This document shows, piece by piece, positions 30,932-42,322 of a stretch of DNA of 64,000 nucleotides. Each line of letters begins with the position of its first letter. Position 1 is the first letter of the stretch. This DNA comes from Tipula vernalis (Eukaryota > Arthropoda > Insecta > Diptera > Tipulidae). The position numbers were made by a program, and so were the translations under genes. A model generated the notes under the pieces. That model worked only from the letters and a program-made list of their open reading frames with translations, did no database searches and was not told the DNA's origin. The DNA lies in NCBI GenBank assembly GCA_958295665.1, contig OY282559.1, positions 133,217,241 through 133,281,240 of the forward strand, given 5' to 3'.

Positions 30932-33900
30932 ATTGATTGATTGCGATGTACGATCAAGCATTAAGCAAGTCTCCCGTATTATAAATGCGAATACCACACT
31001 ACTCTACCCATGTTGCAACACGACACCATAACTCTCCCTTACCAAGAAAATATATACCATCATACTTCACTTGTCATGAAGCCAACATAGCAATATTTCA
31101 CCCCGTAAAGGAAGGCGCCACATCGATAACCATATAAGTCTAATAGTTGTGATATCCGCCCATGGCCAGGCCGCCGTCGTACACCTTTTTACAGATAACA
31201 AAATCGAGGGATGGGAAAGGAATGTTAGCAACAAAGACTCAACCCGGTTCCAGACACCTAAGTAGTTGATAGTTAGTAAATTTGTTAGTAAATATTTTTA
31301 GTAATTTATTTAGCACAATACAATACAATTTAAAGTTCATCTACTGCTCCAACTCCTGCAAGGTTGTGTCAGGTTCTTCAAGACATTCCTAAATTTAAAA
31401 TATGCATTAATTCTTTATAATAACTATTTTAAAATTAATTAAATATAAATTTGATTCTCTGAAATAAATTCTAACTCAATCCCTATGTACCACAAATAAA
31501 TAACCATTAATAGTATGACAATCATTCAACCCAACCCCATCTGGCCATCGTGCTGTCATCACAGCCATTGTCATCATGGTCGAGTTTCTCAGGAGTATTC
31601 TAAACTAAAACCATTTTAACTAACCAATATGAATACTAATACCAAAAACTATCATTAACAATTATACCAACAAGTATGAACATTAACACCAGTACGAACA
31701 CCAATACCAACACCCACTTCAATACCAATACTAACCTCAACCATAATATTAAGCCATATGAATAATTCAACATCAACAATAAAATTCTACGGGAATGTTC
31801 AAAAATTATAAATTGCTAAGTTATAATTCAAATTCACAGCACTTGTTTCATTTGCCACCCACCGTTCTCCTGTAGATAGTTAATTAATTGTTTACCTACT
31901 GCAACTAGATTCAAAAATAAAAGCTGAAAAAATATATATTTTATATATTTAACCATACTATTCAAAAAACCAAAACCATACTAAATTCAACTAATCGGCA
32001 ATTTCCTAAAAATCTTGCAAAAGGATAATTGTAATGCTTAAATTACTTATTTATTTACTCAGTTTATTAATTAATAATTTAAACAATTAATTATTATATA
32101 CTACTCAAAAGGTTTAGAATATTAATCGTTTAGTTAAGCACCACATGTACCTATATATGATATTTACTAATAAGACTCAAATAGAGTTTCCCAGGCTTCT
32201 CTGAAAACTAAATTGCTTTACTACTTAATTAATAGCAATTAACTTATATAAATTAATTAGTAATAAATAAGAATAAAATAGATATCACAAGCCAATACAA
32301 TTTCTACGCTACATATCTGCTGTATGCTTAGCGTTTCTGGGGGTTGACCGAGAATTCACCAATATTTCTGTAGCTTGGAGACGATCTAACAATTATATAT
32401 AATTTAGTATAATTTATAACAACCACACCATCAGACAAAATACTTGAACAAACTATGACACTTTGATATAATTAAATTCAACAAACCAAAAAGTGCTGAA
32501 ATGTTTCCGTCAATACCTCAAATATTCTTGCAATGTAATATAGTATACAATATCATATAAAAGGAAATTTCCCCTATTCTAGGTAACGTGCGATGCTGTT
32601 CATTCAATTATTATATTGTTTCAATCTATATATATATATATATATATAAATTACAATTTAACACTAATAAAGTGATTGATTTCAGCAGAAGATTTTTTTG
32701 TCACCTTAGAACAACATTTTTAACTATCTTTATACAGGCATTGTTATGCTTGATTAATTGATTGCTTGCAATGTATGGTCAAACATTAAGCCAGTCCCCC
32801 GTATCATAAATGCGAATATACCACCCCACTATACCCATGTCACAACACGACACCATAACTCTCCTACACAGCATTACCTTAAAGAAGATGGTAAATTAAT
32901 AAGGAAGAAATGTCAAGAAAGTATTAAACAGGATCGGGAGTTCAGCCTTCGAGAATTGAATTTTTTATAATGAGTTTAAATTTTTGTAAGTTATTTACCA
33001 AAAGGAACGTTTGATAATTTCTGAACAATTTGCTCAATGTCGTCAAATAAAATATCGAACCCATAATGAGCGGTGTCCTTAGGAATATTAAGGCTTCAAA
33101 CAGTTGAAATCATAGTTCGCACTTTGGCTTAAATAACTGTGGATAGAATAAATGAGCAGCCTTCTGCGGCAAATCAGCCGGATGGATTAAGGAATAATCA
33201 AGTGAAAGCTATATGGGTTCCACGGTAGGGAAATGTTTTTCGAAGCCCATGAATGTTGCAAAAACTTGAGCGAAAAACAGCCCCTCCTCCCCATTTTTTT
33301 AAATGTTGCGAAACACGCATATGTCAGTGCGAAAAGTTTGAGAAACACTGGAATGTAGGTTCACGATGGATTCAGCAAGAAGTAAATTTGCCAGCCGGGG
33401 TTCCGATTTGAGCCATTAAGCTTTGAATATGATGCGAGTTATTAATAAAACCATGGTAATTTGTGCAAAAGCTCTAAACCTCACATTACCAGTAGGATGG
33501 TAAAGAATTGAGGATACAAATTTGGATAGATTATCTATATTAAAAAAATGGATCCACTATTCATTTCCACTTTATAAATGAAATGGGAAACAAAGATAAA
33601 AGCAACAACGTTCAATGGCCCCTTTAATCCCTGTTACATCATCATCCATCAATACCAATAATTAGATTTGTTTCGACCACCAATTTTTTCAGGTTTTTGA
33701 ATAGTCCGAATAATTTTCGACTTGAAGACGTCAGCCATCCGCAATGATAATGAGCAACACATTAGACAAATAATCCTACTCCTAAATTTTATCAGACAAC
33801 ATCGAAAACACACAAAAAAATTGATTATTTCAGAATTCCAGTGCAACTTTTCACCAATAGTTAACACAATGACAGATTCGCACTCAAACCCTCCCGGCGC

Positions 33901-35830
33901 TAAAATGTATACATCAAAAGTATTTCGTTTACGAACAGTTTACGAAAGGTTCCCATTACAACACACCACTACATCCACACTCTCCATACAATTATATCCT
34001 GCGGCTTTGCTTTATTTTCAATCCTCCTTGTACAAATCAAATTAAAGTTGTCGTATTGTGAAAATATAAAAACTTCTGACAACCATTGTTAGCCCCTCGA
34101 GGCATTCAAGATCAGCACCACATCCACAATATCGTATAAAAATCATTACAATGATCATTTTGAAAGGTATTTAAGCAATACTCGAAGTACCTCATCTATG
34201 ACTGAAACATTCTATCTCACTTCAGAAAAAGATCAATTAAGAAATTTGGCACGTTGTGTCTTGTGTTGCGGCTCATTTGAAGAAAAACACAAATAAAAGA
34301 TAAGATTGTTTCAAAAAAACTATTTTATTCTAACCAAATATGGCAAGTCGCACTAAACCGTTCGTCAACGTTACGCTCAAGCAGCCCGCAAATATTACGT
34401 TTAAGCGTACACGTTATGAACACCTTTATACATACCAATACATACACAAGTCTTCGCAAATTTGTTTCACTTCTCATGTGACAAAAGTACATATTACGTA
34501 CTACATTCGTACCGCTCCATCACAACGTCCACGAACACCCCAGTACAGCAAAATCTTCGTAAACCGTACGTTTATGATACACCTGGTCTGGAGGGAATAA
34601 ACACCGATAAAGCAGTCGATAATTGTCAAAATATGATATTACTTTAAAACAAGCAAACTTTGTTCAATAATTCAGCAATTACCATAGTTGTTTAGTTAAA
34701 TATGAATTAACCGCGATACATTTAATTAATTAATGCACAAAAAATTAATTTAAAACTACTAAAAAAACACAACAACCAAAAATGTATAATTGATCGTCGA
34801 TACGGCAGTCACAAATTTTATGTGAGATACAAAACAAAAGGCCTTGAAATGTTTTCATCTCGAAATTTTCAATTTTTATTTTTGATTCAATCAAATAATT
34901 ATTATGGAAATCGATGATTTAGTGTATTTACCTTTGTTAGCATTATAAATAAAATCACAGAAACCGAAATTTTTCATTTTCATCTTGTGAAAACACAACA
35001 GAGACACCATCGAACCACACACACACACACAAAACACAATAAACTCAATGCACAAGCACTCAATAAATACACTAAATTGTAATAATTATAAATAAAATCG
35101 TAAGAACCGAACCACACAACAATTTTATTTTATTTTTTTTTTTATGTTTTTCCCGATTAAGTACAAATTGAATTGTTTGTTTACGTTCTTACGATAAAAA
35201 AAGGACTAACCTACAAACATTTTTCAAACATCCGTCTCTCTCCAATGTACACTTGAAACAGAAGGACTTTATATGTAGCAAAAAACAAAGCACAATAACA
35301 CAATGCACAAAATAAATGAGTATTAATCAATTAATACGGATATACAACATATAAATTAAAACGTAATACTTATCTGATCCATTGCTGTATGTGTATGACA
35401 AACCAACGAAGCGGCGCATCTTCCATTCGCACTATTTTTCCTTAATTTCAATTTTCACTTTAAATTTTTATTTAAACACTACACTTTTCTGTTTTCTATG
35501 CCACCGACATATCATTTTAATCACAACTAAATAACTACACAATAATATTTAAAACCAAAATTAACCGCAAAATTTTCATAAACCATCTTTATATCTTTCT
35601 CCATATATTTTTATTTTTATTTTTTTTAACAGAAACAAATTTTTAGTAATTTTAGTAATTAGCCACTTTTAACCTTCACTTTTTATATCTAAACAGAAAA
35701 CTAAATCACTTTTAATTGTATTTAGCACATTTTTTCTATTATAAACCTATTTATTTAATTTAAATTAATTTTTATTTATTGACCAAAAAAACAAGACGTC
35801 AACTCTTACTCAGGGCTACCTACCGTCCCC
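30932..35830. mobile_element. 4.9-kb insert of unknown type within the fold-back element
   Basis: Bounded by an exact 25-bp direct repeat. One end is a tail of ATTG repeats (30932-30942); the other is GC-rich (GGGCTACCTACCGTCCCC at 35813-35830). No long frame or known domain is present. It holds a (TA)n run at 32627-32648, a (CA)n run at 35015-35031 and a degenerate ACCAATAC-type minisatellite at about 31640-31750. A second copy of its ATTG end lies inside at about 32750-32872. The simple-repeat end and long target duplication suggest retroposition with the minus strand as sense, but this is inference. Confidence 0.45.
32750..32872. repeat. Partial second copy of the insert terminus
   Basis: Matches 30932-31050 with scattered differences (shared words ACACGACACCATAACTCTCC and ATAAATGCGAATA). 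It also begins with an ATTG-rich run, so both are 3' ends of the same repeat family. The copy is truncated after about 120 bases. Confidence 0.65.
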
Positions 35831-36400
35831 CTTGAATTACACTATCAAATAATTGTACACTTACGTGAAATGTGTTAAAAATGTGTTAAGGTGGATTTAT
35901 ATTATCAGTTCCTTTCAGTTCCTACTCGTATCGTGTCAGACATCATCAATTTATACTATCCGTACCTTTCAACTCAGGCATTTTCTTCGTATCTTTTGGT
36001 TACGTATAGAGTAAAGATAACACACAAAAATACAAAAATGTTTTAGTAGCAATTTACAATTTTTGTTTGTTTCGCTATTCTTTCGTATTTTTTCGCCTTC
36101 AGATATCATACAAAACATTCTTTTCAACAATACGTGTCTGTGTCGATACGAGTAGGAACGGAAAGGAACTGATAATATAAATACTCATATAGAAAGTACA
36201 TGTAACAATGTTTTTTTTGTCTGACACGATACGAGTAGGAACTGAAAGGAACTGATAATATAAATCGACCTTTAAAAGGAGGCGTTAAATATTTTGTTTA
36301 ATAACTCGAATTACACTGTCAACTAATATAGGTATACTTGCGTAAAATGTGTTAAAAAAAAAGTGTTAAAAACTTCACACCGATTCCTGCATAATCTACC
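35831..36400. mobile_element. Fold-back element, right part
   Basis: Inverted counterpart of 30484-30650, interrupted by a MITE at 35890-36271. The outer end ccgattcctgcataatc mirrors gatcttgcataaccgg on the left. Confidence 0.7.
35890..36271. mobile_element. 382-bp MITE at a TTAA target
   Basis: TTAA flanks both sides (35886-35889 and 36272-36275). TIRs of about 50 bases are almost exact: GGTGGATTTATATTATCAG leads into TTCCTTTCAGTTCCTACTCG, mirrored at 36222-36271. An extra internal copy of the end sequence occurs at 36145-36182. No coding capacity. TTAA duplication is typical of piggyBac-type elements. The left arm of the host element (around 30590-30610) shows the uninterrupted sequence with a single TTAA. 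Confidence 0.85.
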
Positions 36401-36723
36401 CCGAACAGTCGAACGCTCTCTTGCCTGTAACTCTCTATGTTGGTAAATTACCCATTAGCTGTGTACTTGTTTTTGCAAACTACCGGAAACCAATTAAGCA
36501 TTTAAGTAAAATTTGGTGGGCCACGTTACCTACACCTAAGATCCAAAATCTTTGCCGAATAACATTAAATAGAAAGGAAGGTCCAGGATGTAGCAATTTT
36601 GAGTGGTATTCGTTGTTATGGTTTGTGATGAATTGGACACCCTACCACCTATTAGCATGATCCCAGCTGGATCAAAAAAAGGCTCCAAAGCGTCAGTAAT
36701 AAGTTTATTTAGTTTTGAAATGT
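36401..36723. other. Unassigned stretch
   Basis: A 79-codon plus frame (36421-36660) has no motif I recognise. No other signal. Confidence 0.35.
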
Positions 36724-36949
36724 ATCCTTTTTTTTACTTTATTAATTTTTTGTTGAATGTTAATTAATTCATGTAATTTCTAATATGCTACCGGTGATTA
36801 GATCTTTTTAAATGTGTTTTTATTAACACGAGAAGTATATTAGTATTTACGAACAATCATTCAACGAAATTGACTAATAGACCAAATTCTGTTTATTTAA
36901 TTTTATAATTTATATGATTTTAATACGTTCCGAAGATTGTAAGAGAATT

Positions 36950-37024
36950 CAATCCAGTTTCGAACTGATGAGCTTATGATTATGAAAAAATCAATTTTCT
37001 CATCAGGCCGCGGCGACTGGACTG
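36950..37024 (-). other. Nested hairpin motif, copy 4
   Basis: Minus-strand copy of the motif at 2378-2452. All core words (GTC, CTGATGAG, CGAAAC) and both paired arms are intact. In the stem II position AGAGG is replaced by AGAAA, keeping three pairs. Confidence 0.45.
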
Positions 37025-37398
37025 ATTATACCACAATTTACATTCTATATATACAGAATGTGCTGTGCGTTAAGTACTAGCGAATACAGATGAACTTTCC
37101 TACAATTTTTCTTCTTCACAATATTCTCACAGCTTTATTTCTGTGTACTAATATACTTCTAGTGTGAATAAAAACACATTTAAAAAGGTCTAATCACCGG
37201 TAGCATATTAGAAATTACATGAATTAATTAACATTCAACAAAAAATTAATAAAGTAAAAATTAGCGTACACAGAAATAAAGCTGTGTGAATATTGTGAAG
37301 AAGAAAAATTGTAGGAGAGTTCATCTGTATTAGTACGATTCGCTAGTACTTAACGCACAGCACATTCTGTATATATACAATGTAAATTGTGGTATAAT

Positions 37399-37473
37399 TA
37401 GTCCAGTTGCCGCGGCCTGATGAGAAAATTGATTTTTTCATAATCATAAGCTCATCAGTTCGAAACTGTATTG
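37399..37473 (+). other. Nested hairpin motif, copy 5 (mutated)
   Basis: As copy 4, but the GTC is GTT and ACTGGA is ACTGTA, so the outer stem and the putative cleavage triplet are weakened. Confidence 0.45.
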
Positions 37474-37516
37474 AATTCTCTTACAATCTTTGGAACATAT
37501 AAAATTATCCTTTTTT

Positions 37517-38420
37517 GCCCAAATCAATAACTTGTTCTCTGCTTCTTGTATTTCGTCGCTAGGTTAGAAATCCTTGTTTACAGATTGTCTTATATTTGTT
37601 GGCCTGGCAGTTATTTATGAATCTTTGACAAAAGGCCACTACTTGCCAAAACAAGCATTACGTTGAGTTGTTGGAAAACGGCCGATTTGTTAGGTTGGGC
37701 TTCTTTGCAAACTAGTAGCTTGTCATGATTTGAATCAGATTTTGTCCAGGCTTTACGGCGTTCTTTCATCCGTTTTACTCCATACCACCAAAGATCAAAC
37801 TCAAGTAGATTAGCAGGAGACAGTGCTCGAGTTGCGCAATCTGCAGTCTGTCCTTGCATAAAATTGCAATGGCTGATATATATCCATCAGATTTAATCGA
37901 CTTATTAATTTTGTCGACAGATGTGCTCCACACTACTCTAGTCTTGGTAGAGGTTCAGTTAGAGTGAGATTAACTACACTTCTGAAATAAAATCTTCATC
38001 AAGATCGTTGCTGGAGCAAGCCGTCTCAGACAGTCAAAAATCCACAATGCTTCGGAAAGAAAAGTTCTTTTTGTCGCTCTCAATATTAACCTTAATTGTA
38101 AAGTAATCTTTATTCGGAAGCCACTGCAATCCCTAAAGTTTTAAGGAACCTACATAATTCATCGTCAAATGAAATTACAGAAGGAAGCTAATATAGGTTC
38201 CAATCGATTTTTGGTAGTTGCCTCCAATCGATTTTTGGCATCAGTGAGCAGATCGTTGACGTAAAAGTTCGAAACACTGTTTGAGCTATTGGCGACTAGA
38301 GTAATTTATAACAAGAACGTCGGTCGAATGGCTAATAGAACAAAGTGCAGATGGATTAACAAGCTCTTAAAATGGGGCGGTAATTTTCCTTAAATAAACC
38401 TAGAATGTAAATCTTGGGTT
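37517..38420 (-). pseudogene. BEL/Pao pol fragment: RT C-terminus to RNase H linker
   Basis: Reading leftward: FYVNDLLTDAKNRLE (38222-38267), where the catalytic YVDD has become YVND; GLQWLPNKDYFTIKVNIESD (about 38090-38150); and further on QGQTADCATRALSPANLLEF with LWWYGV (37790-37855), the motif near the end of the BEL RNase H region. Frames change several times. A 15-bp word (ccaatcgatttttgg) is duplicated at 38196 and 38223, repeating KNRLE. Not continuous with the BEL copies at 26.8-30.5 kb. Confidence 0.65.
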
Positions 38421-40780
38421 ACAAATTTTGGCGCTGGCCAACAATTCATTGAATTTTGTCACTCACTGAGGGGATGTTCTACCATTGCTCATTTCATATT
38501 AGCTCAGTGAAATCGATTAATTTTAGTTTACGAATTACATAAATAGGCACCGATAATAAATTTCGTAAATACATGTGAGTATTACCTCTTATAATGACTG
38601 GACCAAGGTAAACAGTGTAAAGATACAAGTTCAACGTCCTTTTGAATGCATCTAGCATTTTGATATTGTAATTTATTGAAGGTTATGATAACCTAAAACC
38701 TAATTAAAAGAGAATAAAAAAGCATTTGCACTCAAATATCGAGGACACTAGTCAAACAAAACCTCAAATATAAACAATTCAATGCCAATAAGCTTTGAAA
38801 TAAGTTTTTGCTTTTAGTTTTTATTTGAGGGTAAACATTTTATGGACATCCACTTAAAAACATGATCTCACTCAGTACATCTAATGGACTACTGACGCAA
38901 TTCTGGCATTTTCACGCAAAACGGTATACTCAAGCCTGGGAAAATTCCGACGTAAATCTCAAAATTGCTTGTCCCATAAAAATATCTGCATAATAAATTC
39001 ACTCAAAAACTGGTTAATAACCATCTGCGCGCGGTATATGAATTGTCGGTCACGTCAATCAACAAAAAAAAAAAAAAATGTTTCTCATTTCAATAAATCA
39101 TCTTATCAGTATTAATTATCTTTCGCTTTTGTATTTTGTTTAATTCGCATATACACTAATTCATCATCACACACAATCAATCGCATTTCATTAACATAAT
39201 AAGAAGATACAAGACTTAAAAATTCATCAATAAATTATATTTTACAACAAAAGTCTGTATAATTCTTAATTCCGTCAAACACAACAATTCTGTTAAAAAG
39301 TTATTTTAAGGTCATTTGCATCTCATTAACTCATCACAAATAATTAAACTTTCTACTTCTTAAAAAAAAAAAAAAATCTTACACAAATTGTAAGAAGATA
39401 CAAAACCATTTAAATCGCACCAACAAAAGGTAATACATATGAAGTAATGTTGACAATAATGTTACGTAATAAAGTTGCACAGAGTATGACATTTTAATAA
39501 GACAAATTGGTATATATAAAAATACAAAACAGAAACTACTTTCAAGATTGTGAAGTAAGTGTATTGTGTCCATACCAAAAAAAAAAAACCATAACAAACA
39601 CAAAATCGCTTAAGCACTATAATTCCATGTCTCACAATAGTTCAAGTGCAACAAGTGTTGAAAAGTTGAAACATTTGCTAATTTTCCAATACGGGGGTAC
39701 ACCATGTAGGTAAGCGTATAAAATCCAAATCAGGTTCTCTCCATTAGCGGCTGTTTAAAATAACCTTTTAACAGTACGGTTCCATTTAAGTATTGCAACA
39801 CCTTATAGTTTATACATTTGTGAATCTCGATCACCAAATGGTTAAGTTTGTGAACATAAAAATTTAATTAATTTGTTGTTGTATATTAAATAACAAAATG
39901 TAAGCTAATATTAAAAGATCGGGTTTATATTTAAACAAAAATTTTACTTTACAAGTTTACAAATAACAGATGATCTTGTGCTCATCATATTTTCGAGGAA
40001 GGCAATTTAAAGTAATGGATGCGTGCGCGAGCGGTGCGGCGCGCACGCGAAAGGAGGAAGTATAATTTTTGTTAATTATACTTGTGTATACATGAAGCGA
40101 GAAAATCCCGTCTTTAAACATATAACATTTTTTGCCTGTGCGCGCAAGCATGTTATACTGGCATATGAACACATTTTTAAAACAATATTTGTAATCAATT
40201 ATTCATTTTATGATGATCTAGGCCTTGAGCATTTCAATAATGTTATTTCGAAGATTGTTTTATATAATTTTTCAAGATTTTTTTTTTTTTTTTGCACAAT
40301 GCCGGTGTATAAATATTGTATTTAGATGAATTTTAATTTATTGCCTAATTAATTTCGATTTTGGTGGGATTTTTAAAAAAATTTTTTTTTTGGCAGTGAC
40401 GATATTTTTGGTGACACTTTTATTGATCCATCTGTCAAGAGATTTTACATAATATTTTGTATGTTGATTGAATGATTGATAATGCGTAAAGGCCATTGAT
40501 CATTCATAGTGGTTTTGTCCTTAGCTACATATGGTTTACATTTAAATTCACTTTCTCTTATCTCCTTTAAGACTTATAAGATAAGCTCAACTGTTATATA
40601 ATTGTTAAACAATTTTTAATTTAAATTATTTATGAAAAATCCCTTCTAGAACATTAAGTTCTGCAAAATGCCTTCTTTGGAATTCAAACGGATAATCAGT
40701 GTCAGAAGGCTTTTTTGTTATCCTTGGTATAATTACTCAATGCCCCATACACGTCCCAGATCTATGGTTTAATGCTTTTA
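38421..40780. other. AT-rich gene-less stretch
   Basis: Poly-A runs at about 39063-39078 and 39361-39375. A short GC-rich island of GCGCACGCG-type words lies at 40021-40052. Small frames (39507-39713 and 40023-40325 plus; 39379-39603 and 39957-40172 minus) show no motif. Confidence 0.45.
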
Positions 40781-40829
40781 CAACTAAACTCGTCCCATTA
40801 CATAAACCTAATGAGGGGTTTTAAACTAT

Positions 40830-41610
40830 TTAGGAACACCCATTGCTTGATTTTAATGTACAATAGAATCAGCGCTGTAATAAATGCGTTCCATACCATC
40901 AAATTTATTAGCTATCAGAGAATTTATCTTATCGATATCATCATTTAAAGGTGTTAAAATACATCTTATTGAAATGTCAAAACTTTCGGGTTGATCAAAG
41001 GGATAAGGATATTCAATCAACGTGTTCAACTCATTTGGCTGAATAATAAATGTTGAAATATCAGCAGACTATCCTTCGCCCATTTGAAGCAAATATTCAG
41101 AGGAATTATTTTCTGTTTGCTGAACGCCAATATTCACTGTTAATTTTTTTATAATAGTAGACTGCCAGAAATCTGCAGATTTCAATGTAGACAAAACAAT
41201 ATCCGCTCGATTTCCATACTTTCGTACAGGCAATATTTGTCTGAAAACGCCTCCTAATGCAAATACCTTGCCACCACAAGATAAGTTATTTTGCCTTAGA
41301 TCCTTGAAGTTTCGATTAACATCCTCATACACCAATTTTCCTATCATAGGTGCTTCATCCCAGACAATTATTACAGTTTTCCTAATTAGTTCTGTCAAAT
41401 TTGATTGTCTGCTTATTGGAAATTTTGAACTTTCATTAGGGCTTAATGCAATTTTGAATCTTGAATGTGTTATTCTTCCTTGATCTAATAACAAAGCGGC
41501 TATTCCAGAAGAGGCGATAGCTAAAGCGATCATATTATTTGATCGAACTTTTTTCAATAGTGGATTAAATAAAAAAATGGTGTTAGTCTCGGAACCCACC
41601 ACAGAAGTGA
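40830..41610 (-). pseudogene. Helitron (Pif1-like) helicase, central and C-terminal part
   Basis: The minus frame 41069-41602 reads IFLFNPLLKKVRSNNMIALA, then IASSGIAALLLDQGRITHSR, WDEAPMIGKLVYEDVNR (DEA box) and GGKVFALGGVFRQILPVRKY, the motif order of Helitron Pif1-family helicases. A stop at 41069 is followed in another phase by ILTPLNDDIDKINSLIANKF near 40920. The P-loop itself is absent here: sequence to the right of about 41590 does not match, and the missing N-terminal part with GTGK is found at 49113-49290. Rep/HUH domain not seen. Confidence 0.75.
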
Positions 41611-42322
41611 AAATTAAAGTAGCTAATCGAACGCATATATCTAGTTGAGAGTTTGAAGTTGTTTGCGTATCTTGAACTGAATTAAATTTCGCCGATAGAC
41701 ATGAATTTGTTCCGCGCGAATTTGATTCGTTTTCAATATGTATTGGGCCTAAGACGGCAAGCTTTTGAAAACTGAATTAAACCCGAACAAAATTTATTCA
41801 TTTTAAAGAAGTTTAATATCGTTGACTTGGTTCATATTGAGGATGAATTGATATTGTATTTCGCCATACAAAAATTTTCGGCAGAATTGGTTCCCTCGGA
41901 CTTAATTTTGTCTTTCTAATTTTTGTGCTTTTTTTAGTTTTGGTGATGAACTGAACTAACTTTTTTAGATCCATTGGCCTATCAAACCAAGATTTTAAAA
42001 TCGAATCGACCAAGCCAGCTTCCAAAAGACCTTTTCTGAAAATGTCAAATTAAATATATACAAATACCGCAATGAAACATAAATAAATCAAAACGATTAC
42101 AAAACATTCAAAAGGGTGTAGAATATCAAGATCAACATAATGTTAATTTGCTAACCAAATCAGCTGATCTATTTATATAATTTTCTTTTGGTTTGTTTAA
42201 CATCTTCATATATCGTTTCAATTTTTCATAGAGATTCAATATCATTGTAGTACTATACCACGAAGTAACTTATAAATTACCCTTGAAAGTGTTAGATTGT
42301 ATTTTTAATTGTTTAGACTGCA
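41611..42322. other. Spacer between helicase and satellite
   Basis: Minus-strand frame 41813-42025 has no recognised motif. The word GAAGTGAAA at 41608-41616 recurs inverted at 49107-49115, close to the other helicase break. Confidence 0.35.

Larger units (their letters stand above)
36734..37506. mobile_element. Inverted pair of the ~430-bp repeat with 10-bp flanking duplication
   Basis: 36734 to about 37140 is a minus-orientation copy and about 37145-37506 a plus-orientation copy of the unit tandemly repeated at 2181-3330. ATCCTTTTTT occurs at both borders (36724-36733 and 37507-37516), consistent with a single insertion of the whole dimer. The copies share differences from the 2181-3330 units (for example an aataaagctgtg stretch), so they form a subfamily. 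Confidence 0.75.

Noticed and set aside
33722..34600. Two plus-strand frames (107 and 86 codons) in the 4.9-kb insert
   Set aside because: No motif and no shared codon bias; the 34340-34600 frame is basic and low in complexity. I cannot support a gene.
36421..36660. 79-codon plus frame
   Set aside because: No recognised domain; it lies between two mobile elements and has no splice or promoter context.
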